A DNA stretch of 64,000 nt, from contig CAKTOW010000010.1 in assembly GCA_934590325.1 (NCBI GenBank), positions 1 to 64,000 on the forward strand, in the 5' to 3' direction. A program made the translations under genes and the position numbers. The notes beneath the pieces are model-generated. The model was not told where the DNA came from and ran no database searches. It was given only the letters and a program-made list of their open reading frames with translations. Of the stretch, positions 36,295 to 44,434 are shown in pieces (position 1 is the stretch's first letter; every line of letters starts with the position of its first letter). Origin of the DNA: an uncultured Oscillospiraceae bacterium. Its GTDB lineage: Bacteria; Bacillota; Clostridia; Oscillospirales; Oscillospiraceae.

Positions 36295-36626
36295 CCATCA
36301 ACGAATACCAGCAGCGTGCCATGGCCACGCTGAACCCGAACCTGAAGGACCGGGACGTGCTTATCAACAGCGTCATGGGCCTGTGCGGCGAATCCGGCGA
36401 GGCCATCGATATCGTGAAGAAATGGCTGGCGCAGGGCCATCTGCTGGACAAGGCGCACCTGGCCAGCGAGCTGGGCGACGTGGCCTGGTATCTGGCCGAG
36501 GCCGCCACGGCCCTGGGCCTTGACCTGGAGGACATCCTGCAGGCCAACCTGGATAAGCTGGAGCGCCGCTACCCGGAGGGCTTTTCCACGGAGAAGTCCG
36601 TCAGCCGGGAAAAGGGCGACATATAG
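36291..36626 (+). CDS. MazG-like nucleotide pyrophosphohydrolase
   Basis: This 111-residue all-alpha protein has metal-binding residues in GLCGESGEAIDIVKKW (ExxE) and ELGDVAWYLAEAA (ExxD), the MazG signature. It cleaves NTPs or dNTPs to monophosphates and pyrophosphate. It starts at an ATGA overlap with the HAD gene, and a terminator follows at once, so it closes the operon that begins at 32694. Confidence 0.85.
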   Translation: MTINEYQQRAMATLNPNLKDRDVLINSVMGLCGESGEAIDIVKKWLAQGHLLDKAHLASELGDVAWYLAEAATALGLDLEDILQANLDKLERRYPEGFSTEKSVSREKGDI

Positions 36627-36628
36627 AC

Positions 36629-36658
36629 AAAAACGGAGGTCTTACGACTTCCGTTTTT
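36629..36658 (+). terminator. Terminator after the MazG-like gene
   Basis: AAAAACGGAGGTC-TTAC-GACTTCCGTTTTT forms a 13-bp stem with one wobble pair. Confidence 0.88.
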
Positions 36659-36673
36659 CTCCTTCACGGAGAC

Positions 36674-36701
36674 TTGACACCGCGCTTTTTTGTGATACAC
36701 T
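36674..36701 (+). promoter_or_regulatory. Promoter of the AEC transporter gene
   Basis: TTGACA and TACACT are separated by 16 nt, 37 nt before the GTG start. Confidence 0.7.
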
Positions 36702-36738
36702 GAGGCGGTGTTCATTTTACGTTTAGGAGGGATGCCCT

Positions 36739-37665
36739 GTGCTCCAATCGTTCCTCACCGTAGGCCAGCAGATCATCACCCTGTACCTGCTGTTGGTGGT
36801 GGGCTTTGTGCTGGGAAAGGTCAAAATGCTGGACGACCGCGCCTCGGCGGCCATGAGCAATCTTGTGATGTACGTGGTGTCCCCCTGCATGATGGTGGTG
36901 GCCTTCCAGCGCCCGTTGGAGCGTACCGCGCTGCACAACTTCGGCGTGGTGACCGGTGTCTCCGTCATACTGCACGCGGTGTTCATCCTGGCCGCCGTGC
37001 TGCTGATACGGGACAGGAACACCGAGCGGCAGAGCGCCCTGCGCTTCGCCGCCGTGTTCACCAACTGCGGCTTTATGGGCTATCCCCTGATGGCCGCCCT
37101 GCTGGGCAGCCTGGGCGTGTTCTACGGCTCCGCCTACGTCATCGTGTTCACGGTGCTCAGCTGGACCTGGGGCGTGTACGAGTTCACCGGCGACCGCCGC
37201 CAGCTGCGGCTGAAGCCCCTGCTGCTGAACCCCGGCGTCCTCAGCGTGGTGGTGGCCATGGCGCTGTATCTGACCGAGATCACTGTGCCGGAGTTCCTGA
37301 TGGTGCCCATCAACTACCTGGCTGACCTGAATACGCCGCTGCCCATGCTGGTGGTGGGCTATCAGCTGAGCCACGCCGACTTCAAGGCCGCGCTGCGGGG
37401 TGTCAGCTCCTGGGTGGCGCTGGTGCTGCGGTTGGTGGTGCTGCCGCTTATCTCCCTGGGGCTCTGCCTGGTGCTGGGTGTATCCCACGACCTGACGCTG
37501 GTGCTGATCATCGCGGCCAGCGCCCCTCCGGCGGCGCTGCTGAGCATGTTCGCCGCCCGCTTCGGCAAGGACACCGCCCTGACGTCCTCCCTGGTCTCCG
37601 TCCAGACGGCTATCTCCGCCGCCACCATGCCCTTGCTGGTGGGTCTGGCGGAAGTGCTGGCATAA
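36739..37665 (+). CDS. AEC-family (auxin efflux carrier-like) permease
   Basis: This 308-residue protein has about ten membrane segments and the conserved discontinuous helices marked by FTNCGFMGYPLMAALLG and the C-terminal ASAPPAALLSMFAARFG. Bacterial members move small carboxylates such as malate or malonate, mostly as uniporters or exchangers. The start is GTG after an AGGAGGGATGCCCT site. It is the last gene of host-like composition before the lower-GC block. Its stop codon forms the first bases of a 3' sequence that recurs inverted after hcp. Confidence 0.85.
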   Translation: MLQSFLTVGQQIITLYLLLVVGFVLGKVKMLDDRASAAMSNLVMYVVSPCMMVVAFQRPLERTALHNFGVVTGVSVILHAVFILAAVLLIRDRNTERQSALRFAAVFTNCGFMGYPLMAALLGSLGVFYGSAYVIVFTVLSWTWGVYEFTGDRRQLRLKPLLLNPGVLSVVVAMALYLTEITVPEFLMVPINYLADLNTPLPMLVVGYQLSHADFKAALRGVSSWVALVLRLVVLPLISLGLCLVLGVSHDLTLVLIIAASAPPAALLSMFAARFGKDTALTSSLVSVQTAISAATMPLLVGLAEVLA

Positions 37666-37718
37666 CAGCAAAAAGACGCGCCCCGAACGCCTCCATCTCA
37701 TAGGGAAACGAAGTGAAC
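37664..37718 (+). repeat. Left flank repeat of the foreign block (3' of AEC gene)
   Basis: The order AACAGCAAAAAGACGCGCCCC, 12-13 variable bases, TCATAGGGA, 6 bases, GTGAACC is matched on the opposite strand at 54492-54550. Both copies begin at the stop codon of the adjacent host gene. It could be a conserved 3'-UTR element or an element end. Confidence 0.55.
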
Positions 37719-37749
37719 CCCCAGGGGCACTACCGGTACGGAATAAACG

Positions 37750-37791
37750 AAATACCCGCAAGTCATCTGTTTGGTGGCTTGCGGGTATTTT
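37750..37791. terminator. Terminator-like hairpin after the AEC gene
   Basis: AAATACCCGCAAG pairs with CTTGCGGGTATTT (37778-37790) around a 15-nt loop, with T-rich sequence following. Confidence 0.75.
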
Positions 37792-37854
37792 ACTTTGCAT
37801 TGGATTTCGATACAGCGTTGGTTTCGCAAATTTCTACCAGCGTCAGCACAAACT

Positions 37855-37880
37855 AAAGTTGTGCGATTTCGCACAACTTT
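37855..37880. promoter_or_regulatory. 12-bp perfect palindrome upstream of the defence operon
   Basis: AAAGTTGTGCGA-TT-TCGCACAACTTT lies 35 nt before the -35. It is a possible operator or insulating hairpin. Confidence 0.45.
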
Positions 37881-37905
37881 ATCCGCTCTTATAAAATTTA
37901 TGACA

Positions 37906-37959
37906 GAAGTAATGTTGACAGGCGAATTGACATAGGATATAATGTAATTGCATTACTTC
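37906..37959 (+). promoter_or_regulatory. Promoter of the defence operon inside an inverted repeat
   Basis: TTGACA (37915-37920) and TATAAT (37938-37943) are separated by 17 nt. They are bracketed by the perfect repeat GAAGTAATG (37906-37914) and CATTACTTC (37951-37959). AbiEi antitoxins are known to repress their own promoter by binding inverted repeats, so this is the likely autoregulatory site. Confidence 0.75.
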
Positions 37960-38008
37960 GTCCGCTCCAGAGATTAAAATGGCGAAAAGTCAGAAAGGTG
38001 TTGTACAC

Positions 38009-38608
38009 ATGAACGGTGTAGAGCATTACAAGGAAATATTCGAACGATACGGCGGCATGATGAGAACAAATCAACTTGAGAAAGAAAATGTTCTTTACCG
38101 CAAGATACAGCAGCTCATTCAAGAGGGGTATATTGAGAAGGTTCGTTATGGATATTACCAATGGGTTGACCAAGACGACTTCAGTGAGATAAGTACGATC
38201 AATCGTCTTTTCCCTGATGCAATTCTTTGTATGGAGACTGCCCTTCGTTATTACGGGTACAGCGACCGCACACCTGGAGATTGGCATCTGGCCGTTAGTA
38301 AAGACTCCGGCAAATCACGATTCAAAGTCGATTATCCGTTTGTAAAGCCTTACTATGTGGAGCCTGCTGTGCTGGAAATCGGCCTAACTACCGGAGAGAT
38401 GGATGGGCATTGTGTTCGCATTTATGATAAAGACCGCGTGATTTGTGATTGTCTGCGTTATCGCAACAAAATGGACAAAGAGATTTTCAATAAAGCGATT
38501 CAGGGTTACATCAGCGATACCAGTAAAAGTATTCCCAGGCTTATGGAATATGCTGCACCTCTGCGAGTAAAGAAGATTGCCAAAGATTTGATAGGAGTGT
38601 GGCTGTGA
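38009..38608 (+). CDS. abiEi: AbiEi-type antitoxin / transcriptional autoregulator
   Basis: This 199-residue protein has an N-terminal winged-helix region (EHYKEIFERYGGMMRTNQLE, then YRKIQQLIQEGYIEKVRYGYYQW) typical of the AbiEi_4 antitoxin domain. The remainder contains the usual core (DAILCMETALRYYGYSD, CVRIYDKDRVICDCLRY). It neutralises the AbiEii nucleotidyltransferase toxin and represses the operon. The ATG at 38009, after AAAGGTG, gives the family start; an ATG at 37979 has a poorer ribosome site. The cognate toxin is two genes downstream, with an Mrr-like gene between. Codon use is A/T-rich compared with the host. Confidence 0.87.
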   Translation: MNGVEHYKEIFERYGGMMRTNQLEKENVLYRKIQQLIQEGYIEKVRYGYYQWVDQDDFSEISTINRLFPDAILCMETALRYYGYSDRTPGDWHLAVSKDSGKSRFKVDYPFVKPYYVEPAVLEIGLTTGEMDGHCVRIYDKDRVICDCLRYRNKMDKEIFNKAIQGYISDTSKSIPRLMEYAAPLRVKKIAKDLIGVWL

Positions 38609-39597
38609 TGGCAAATGAAGAACTGAGAATCTGGGGTATTCACACAACGGATGATTCCTTGTTTTTGCACGATAATGTTGTCGCAATCGGTTGGAAGGAG
38701 TTCGGTGATTGCAGCAAACTTGAAGCTACCCGCGAAGCATATAAGAACCATTATATCAAATCCTATCCTGACGGCAAAAAAGGCGCAGTGGCCACCAGTG
38801 CGGGTATGCTGTATCGTTTTGTTCACGAGATGATGATTGGTGACTATGTTGTCTATCCGTCCAAATCAGACAGAAAGATAAACATCGGAGTTGTTGAAAG
38901 CGATTTCATCTATAATCCAACCGCAGCTTTGTATGTTCAGCAGCGAAAGGTCAAATGGCTGAAGCACCTTCCCCGCACTGCGTTCTCTCAAGGCGCATTG
39001 TATGAGCTTGGTTCGGCATTATCTTTCTTTTTGCTCAAGAATTATGCGGATGAGTATTTGCAGGCTCTGGATAAGGGGTTTAAACCGACCGCAGCAATGG
39101 CGGAACCTGATGAAACCGTTGCAGCCACCGCTGAAGACATTGTCGAGTCTACCAGAGATTTTGTTCTAAAAGAACTGAGTAAAAAACTGAAAGGTTATGC
39201 GCTCGAAGAATTTGTTGCTGATTTGCTTTGTGCGATGGGTTACCGTTGTGCGGTTTCTCCCCAAGGCGGTGACAGCGGCATTGATATTACTGCATACAAA
39301 GACGAACTTCCTCCCCGCATTCTTGTGCAGGTAAAAAGTCAGGACGGCGATATAAAAGAAACTACCATTCAATCTCTCAAGGGTGCTATGCGTGAAGGAG
39401 ATTATGGCCTTTTTGTTACGCTTTCCAACTACACGAAGAATGCGCAAAAGTACTTAGAGAGCACCCCTATCATTCGTGGAATCAACGGAACAGAGTTGGT
39501 TGATTTGATTTTGAAATACTACGGTCAGCTGGGAGATAAGTACCGTAAGATGATCCCTCTAAAGATGGTCTATATCCCCATCCCGGAAGAAGAGTAA
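38608..39597 (+). CDS. Mrr-like restriction endonuclease
   Basis: This 329-residue protein has a C-terminal Mrr_cat domain (about residues 185-300): GYALEEFVADLLCAMGY, then QGGDSGIDITAYKDE and ILVQVKSQ supply the D...QxK nuclease core. The N-terminal 150 residues (LRIWGIHTTDDSLF, FVHEMMIGDYVVYPSKSDRKI) look like the helper/EVE-like region seen in some Mrr proteins and might read modified bases. Its start shares a base with the abiEi stop (TGATG), so the two are coupled. It likely cuts modified or foreign DNA. Its position inside an AbiE pair is unusual. Confidence 0.82.
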   Translation: MANEELRIWGIHTTDDSLFLHDNVVAIGWKEFGDCSKLEATREAYKNHYIKSYPDGKKGAVATSAGMLYRFVHEMMIGDYVVYPSKSDRKINIGVVESDFIYNPTAALYVQQRKVKWLKHLPRTAFSQGALYELGSALSFFLLKNYADEYLQALDKGFKPTAAMAEPDETVAATAEDIVESTRDFVLKELSKKLKGYALEEFVADLLCAMGYRCAVSPQGGDSGIDITAYKDELPPRILVQVKSQDGDIKETTIQSLKGAMREGDYGLFVTLSNYTKNAQKYLESTPIIRGINGTELVDLILKYYGQLGDKYRKMIPLKMVYIPIPEEE

Positions 39598-39608
39598 GGA
39601 GATAAACT

Positions 39609-40517
39609 ATGGCTGATATTGCTGCTTCCGTTCTTGCAAAACTGAAAAATAAAGCTAAGGCTTCCGGGATTAGCTATCAACAATGTCTGCAGCTCTTCTT
39701 CCAAGAGGAGTTTCTACGCAAGCTGGCAGCATCTCAATATGCCGAAAACTTTGTGTTAAAGGGCGGCCTCTTCATTTACACCCTTACCAACTTTGAAAGC
39801 CGTGCAACTGTGGATGTAGACTTTCTTATGCGAGGACTGAGCAATGATCTTGCCCGGATGGATGAAATCATTGCAGAAGTTTTAGCTATTCCTACAGGAA
39901 ATGACTTTGTGACTTTCAAAGCTTCTAAAGCTGAACCTATTGCGGTGCAGCGCAAATATCATGGCGTAAGCACTCAGATCACTGGCTACATAAAGAATGT
40001 GCGAGTTCCTTTCAATGTGGACATCGGTGTTGGTGATGTTATCGTTCCTCGACCGGAGCGACGCAATATCCAAACGCAGCTGGATGGATATGAAAAGCCG
40101 GAGATCCTTACCTATTCTCTGGAGAGCACTATCGCCGAGAAGTTTGACGCTATTCTGCAACGCTTTGAACTTACTGGTCGCATGAAGGATTTCTATGATA
40201 TTTACTACCTGTCCCGTACCTTCGACTTTGATGGACTGAAACTACAGACCGCAATTCAGGAGACCCTCCAGAATCGTGGTACTGCTTATGAAAAGGACAG
40301 TTTTGAACGCATCATTGCATTGGCCGAAGATGAGGATATGCAAATCAAATGGAGATATTTTCTAAAAACATTAGGCAATCCGGAGATTCCTTTTAAAACG
40401 GCAATTACAGGGTTGCAATACTTTCTTGAGCCAGTTTGGAGATGTTTTTTAGCTGAAGAGGAGTTTCTAATGAGCTGGCAATCTATTAATGCAGTTTGGA
40501 TAAAGGGGGATGCCTGA
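39609..40517 (+). CDS. abiEii: AbiEii-type nucleotidyltransferase toxin
   Basis: This 302-residue protein of the AbiEii/AbiGii family has motif I NFVLKGGLFIYTLTNFESRATVDVDFLMRG (residues about 46-75), which contains the GG and DxD nucleotidyltransferase residues. Motif III Lys in STIAEKFDAIL and motif IV KDFYDIYYLSRTFDF are also present. The relatives halt growth during phage infection by adding nucleotides to targets such as tRNA. All catalytic residues I can recognise are intact. It starts 11 nt after the Mrr gene and its stop overlaps the Res start. Confidence 0.88.
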   Translation: MADIAASVLAKLKNKAKASGISYQQCLQLFFQEEFLRKLAASQYAENFVLKGGLFIYTLTNFESRATVDVDFLMRGLSNDLARMDEIIAEVLAIPTGNDFVTFKASKAEPIAVQRKYHGVSTQITGYIKNVRVPFNVDIGVGDVIVPRPERRNIQTQLDGYEKPEILTYSLESTIAEKFDAILQRFELTGRMKDFYDIYYLSRTFDFDGLKLQTAIQETLQNRGTAYEKDSFERIIALAEDEDMQIKWRYFLKTLGNPEIPFKTAITGLQYFLEPVWRCFLAEEEFLMSWQSINAVWIKGDA

Positions 40518-43378
40518 TGTTCTATAAAATGATCGAAGCTAAGCGGAATGAATGGCTGGCATCCAACGATTGTACTGTCAAAGGTGACATCGCCTATATC
40601 GAAAGAACCGGCCAGATGCGCGATGCACAGATTGAGGCTATCAAAACATATCTGTTTCTGAAGATTGCGTGCGGCTGCAAACCGTTGGCTGATTTATTTC
40701 GTCAGGGCGCATTTAACACTCTTTCTTTGGACGAAATTGAACTCTCTTCCAAAGTTCGAGAGTATCTCTTCTCTAACCCAGCGGCAGCGGCACTATTCGA
40801 GTATGCCCGCCTTAAAAATGATGCCGGAGAGCAAGTTTCTGTAAAACTGGAACGGCAGATTCGCAAAGAACCGGAAAGCATTGATTGCCATGCGTTCTTC
40901 CACAAAGCCTTTTGTGGACTATCGTACACCGACTACCTGTTCAGCCTCCCCATGGGCGCAGGCAAGACCTATCTGATGGCGGCTTTTATCTATCTGGACT
41001 TATACTTTGCACGGAATGAGCCGAAAAATTCTGCCTTCGCACATAATTTTATTATCTTTGCGCCCTCCGGCCTGAAGTCCTCCGTTGTCCCCAGTCTGAA
41101 AACTATTCAAAACTTTGATCCTACATGGGTCATTCCCGAACCGGCCGCTTCGGAACTCAAGCGCATGATCTCCTTTGAGGTACTGGATCAGAGCAAAACG
41201 GCAAAGAAGTCCAACAAGACGAAAAACCCGAATGTGCAGAAAATTGCAAACCATCAGCCGCTGTCGGAGTTGTTCGGTCTGGTTGCCGTCACTAATGCGG
41301 AAAAAGTCATTCTCGACCGTATTCAGGAAAGTCAAGGTCAAATCAACCTATTTGAGGAAAGTGATGACGAAAAAGATCGTCAGGCGAATGAACTGCGCAA
41401 CCTGATCGGCAAACTCCCCGCTCTGTCGATTTTCATTGACGAGGTGCACCACGCTGTCAGCGATGAGATCAAACTGCGCGCTGTTGTCACGCGTTGGGCG
41501 GAAAATGATACGGTCAATTCAGTCATCGGCTTTTCCGGCACGCCGTATCTGGAAAAAGCAGAGAAAATCACCGTGGTGGACAATCTGTCAGTCGCCACAG
41601 CGGAGATTACAAATATCGTGTATTACTATCCGCTCATTAACGGTGTTGGAAATTTTCTCAAGCGTCCGGTGGTGAAGATCGCGGAGTTTGCGGACAGCAG
41701 CCGTATCATTGAAGCCGGTGTGCGTGAATTTTTTGAAACCTACAAGGATACCGTCTATGCCAATGGCACAGTCGCAAAGCTGGGCATCTACTGCGGAACC
41801 ATCGAAAAGCTGGAAGAACTTGTTTACCCGCTTGTCGCAAAAATCGCCGCGGAATGTGGCTTTGGCAGCGACACCATTCTCAAGTTCCACAAGGGCAATA
41901 AGCAGTATCCCCAGCCTGCCGACAGCCAGATGCAGTTTGATTCACTGGATAAAGCAATTTCTAAAATCCGCGTTGTTCTGCTGGTTCAAATCGGCAAGGA
42001 GGGCTGGGACTGCCGCAGCCTGACTGGGATCATCCTCTCGCAGGAGGGCGACTGCCCGAGGAATATGGTGCTGCAAACCTCTTGCCGATGCCTTCGTCAG
42101 GTGGATAAGAACGCGCCGGAAACGGCACTCATCTACCTCAATGACAGCAACGCGGACAAGCTCAATGCTCAACTCCAACAGCAGCACCGCATTTCTCTGA
42201 AAGAATTCACCGAGGCCAGCCACGGTAAAACTGAAATCAAGCGGTATGACCGCACCGCTTATTTGAAGTTGCCCAAAATTGATTTCTACCAGTTCAAAGT
42301 CAATTACGAAACCCAGACCGTGGAACCTGCCGCTCCGGAATCAAAGATCCCTGTTGCCGCAGACGAAGCGAAGGTGTCTGATGACATTATCAAGACCACC
42401 GACCTGACTATGGAGACTCAGAACATCAAGGTGGATGATACTGAGCGCGGCACAGAACAGGCGACCTTTGCCATGTGGCTGCTTCGTATTGTCAAGGGCA
42501 GCTTTGGTTCACTGACCATGCAGGAATTAAGCCGCTACAGCGATTTGCTGCGGGAGGTCTATTTGACCGTGACCTACGAGCGCGACGGCGTTCGTTACTA
42601 CAGTTCCCGCTACGACCATGCTATGGTGGAAGCAAATATCCGAAAGGCATTCTGCGAAAAGCGCACCTTCATTACAAAGGAAGAACTTATTCCCGAGGAA
42701 GCCAGCCTGCTGAATATCGCAAATTTCACTCCCACAGTCCACACAGAGAAACCGGACGATTACTACCCCGCACGGGACTTGGTAGAACGCATCATTCTGG
42801 ATGATAAAGGTAAGTTGAAAGTCAGCGCAAAAGAGCAGGCCATGATGGAGTTGGCAGAGGAAACCGGAAATACCGCCATTTTGGAGATGCTTCGCAAGCA
42901 AAATTCGTCCCATCCGCAAAAAGACCGCACCTTCCACTATCTGCCCTATCACACAGACAGCGGCTTTGAGCAGACTTTCCTCAAAGAAGTCCTGACCTTC
43001 GATGAGGTTGAGCGGCTTGGCTTGGAGGTCTACTACAACGGCGACCGTGCCATGACAGAATTTAAGATCAAGTGCTATCAGCGCCTGAACGGTGGCTGGC
43101 GATATATTGGAATGTACACGCCGGACTTCCTCGTTCTCCAGCGCAAGGATAGTAAAATTCACAAGGCCATTATCGTAGAAACTAAGGGCGGTATTTATGC
43201 CAATGACCCTGCTTTCAAGGATAAGCGGACTTTTATGGAAATGGAGTTCTCCCGCTATAACAATCAGGCGTTCGGCTATGAGCGGTTTGAGTATCTCTAT
43301 TTGGAGGATACTCTGCCAGAGGCGGAACGTATCAGACAAACACATGAGAAAATCTGCGGATTTTTTGAAGGAGTATAG
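40517..43378 (+). CDS. Type III restriction enzyme, Res subunit
   Basis: This 953-residue SF2 helicase-nuclease has Walker A PMGAGKTYLMAAFIYLDL at about residue 147, the DEAD-box IDEVHHAV, motif III FSGTP and motif VI QTSCRCLRQ. Near the C-terminus the PD-(D/E)xK nuclease core is YTPDFLVL followed by IIVETKGG. Res subunits need a Mod partner to recognise sites and cut 25-27 bp away; a Mod gene lies three genes downstream. The order Res then Mod is the reverse of classical type III loci. Start ATG after AAGGGGGATGCCTG, coupled to the abiEii stop. Confidence 0.9.
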   Translation: MFYKMIEAKRNEWLASNDCTVKGDIAYIERTGQMRDAQIEAIKTYLFLKIACGCKPLADLFRQGAFNTLSLDEIELSSKVREYLFSNPAAAALFEYARLKNDAGEQVSVKLERQIRKEPESIDCHAFFHKAFCGLSYTDYLFSLPMGAGKTYLMAAFIYLDLYFARNEPKNSAFAHNFIIFAPSGLKSSVVPSLKTIQNFDPTWVIPEPAASELKRMISFEVLDQSKTAKKSNKTKNPNVQKIANHQPLSELFGLVAVTNAEKVILDRIQESQGQINLFEESDDEKDRQANELRNLIGKLPALSIFIDEVHHAVSDEIKLRAVVTRWAENDTVNSVIGFSGTPYLEKAEKITVVDNLSVATAEITNIVYYYPLINGVGNFLKRPVVKIAEFADSSRIIEAGVREFFETYKDTVYANGTVAKLGIYCGTIEKLEELVYPLVAKIAAECGFGSDTILKFHKGNKQYPQPADSQMQFDSLDKAISKIRVVLLVQIGKEGWDCRSLTGIILSQEGDCPRNMVLQTSCRCLRQVDKNAPETALIYLNDSNADKLNAQLQQQHRISLKEFTEASHGKTEIKRYDRTAYLKLPKIDFYQFKVNYETQTVEPAAPESKIPVAADEAKVSDDIIKTTDLTMETQNIKVDDTERGTEQATFAMWLLRIVKGSFGSLTMQELSRYSDLLREVYLTVTYERDGVRYYSSRYDHAMVEANIRKAFCEKRTFITKEELIPEEASLLNIANFTPTVHTEKPDDYYPARDLVERIILDDKGKLKVSAKEQAMMELAEETGNTAILEMLRKQNSSHPQKDRTFHYLPYHTDSGFEQTFLKEVLTFDEVERLGLEVYYNGDRAMTEFKIKCYQRLNGGWRYIGMYTPDFLVLQRKDSKIHKAIIVETKGGIYANDPAFKDKRTFMEMEFSRYNNQAFGYERFEYLYLEDTLPEAERIRQTHEKICGFFEGV

Positions 43379-43379
43379 T

Positions 43380-44240
43380 ATGAATTTTTTAGACTATAGA
43401 GAAAAATTAGGGATTGGATACTGTGATGAGGAGAAATTCACCTTTTTCCTCACAAAAATATTTAACTTCTTGAACGGCATTTCCGAATACCCATACTCAG
43501 GATGTGTTACAAGTAGTGAGTATTTTTCTTTCTGTAACTTAACAGGTTCTCGGTGTAATCCGCAGCTTTCTGCTGACTACCAAAATCGGGAGCGCTTCAA
43601 CGAGTGTTTAACCATATTAGATCAAAACCACATCAGGTTAGAAGAGTTTTTGGCTTATTATATTGCCTTCACAAATTCAATAGAACCTCAAAAGTCTCTT
43701 CCCCAAAATTGGACAAGAGAACATTTTGCGAACTTATTAGTCCAAATGTTAACCGAATCGCACATTCCAATCGAGTTGATAAAGAGTGGTGATGAATACT
43801 TTGCTTTTCCCAAAGGCGCAAAAGAATTGGACGATGCTCTTGTTTCTGAGCCGTTAGAGTGGTTAGCTGATTATCCTGAGTCGCGCAAGGCATTTGTAAA
43901 AGCTCTAAGAGAATATTCAGAAACAACTCCGGATAACGCCAGCGATATAGCAGACAAATTTCGCAAAACCTTGGAAAACTTTTTCCAAGAGTTTTTTGGA
44001 GGCAACAAGTCACTCGAAAACTACAAAAATACATATGGGATATATTTAAAAAGCCAAGGAGTTCCTAAAGAAGTAAGTGGAAATTTTGAGACATTGCTTC
44101 AAGCATATACAAGCTTTATGAACAACTACGCAAAGCATCGAGATGCCACAAGCAACAGACTTCTGGAATACCTTATGTATCAAACAGGTAACATCATTCG
44201 TCTCCTGATCACATTAAAACAAGGGGAGGACAAACAATGA
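43380..44240 (+). CDS. Unknown protein between Res and Mod, possible Abi/HEPN-like
   Basis: This 286-residue soluble protein matches no family I can name. The N-terminal third has aromatic residues and CVTSSEYFSFCNLTGSRCNP. The C-terminal 80 residues are helical (FRKTLENFFQEFFG, NNYAKHRDATSNRLLEYLMYQTGNIIRLL) and recall abortive-infection C-terminal/HEPN-like helices with an RDAT...R/H cluster, but a proper R-x4-6-H motif is not clear. GC is the lowest in the operon. It starts 2 nt after Res and overlaps the next gene by 4 nt, so its expression is tied to the restriction system. Confidence 0.7.
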   Translation: MNFLDYREKLGIGYCDEEKFTFFLTKIFNFLNGISEYPYSGCVTSSEYFSFCNLTGSRCNPQLSADYQNRERFNECLTILDQNHIRLEEFLAYYIAFTNSIEPQKSLPQNWTREHFANLLVQMLTESHIPIELIKSGDEYFAFPKGAKELDDALVSEPLEWLADYPESRKAFVKALREYSETTPDNASDIADKFRKTLENFFQEFFGGNKSLENYKNTYGIYLKSQGVPKEVSGNFETLLQAYTSFMNNYAKHRDATSNRLLEYLMYQTGNIIRLLITLKQGEDKQ

Positions 44241-44434
44241 ATATCAGACCTACAGTAGATTTTGATGACAAATATCTGAATGCAAAGTGTAAAGTGATTG
44301 AATGTATTAAAGCGCTGAATCAACTAACTCCGGAACAAAATCAGCAACTGGCTCGAGAATGTTTTGCCTCCATGGGGATGGCAATGTCACTTGAACAGTT
44401 CATACACCACATGGAGAATGGAGGGCAAGGATAA
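44237..44434 (+). CDS. 65-residue unknown protein between Res and Mod
   Basis: This small acidic-to-neutral helical protein (VIECIKALNQLTPEQNQQLA, then CFASMGMAMSLEQFIHHME) is coupled at both ends: ATGA overlap with the previous gene and TAATG overlap with Mod. The ribosome site GGGGAGGACAAAC is good. It could be an inhibitor or adaptor for the preceding 286-residue protein, or a Mod accessory. No family is recognised. Confidence 0.65.
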   Translation: MNIRPTVDFDDKYLNAKCKVIECIKALNQLTPEQNQQLARECFASMGMAMSLEQFIHHMENGGQG

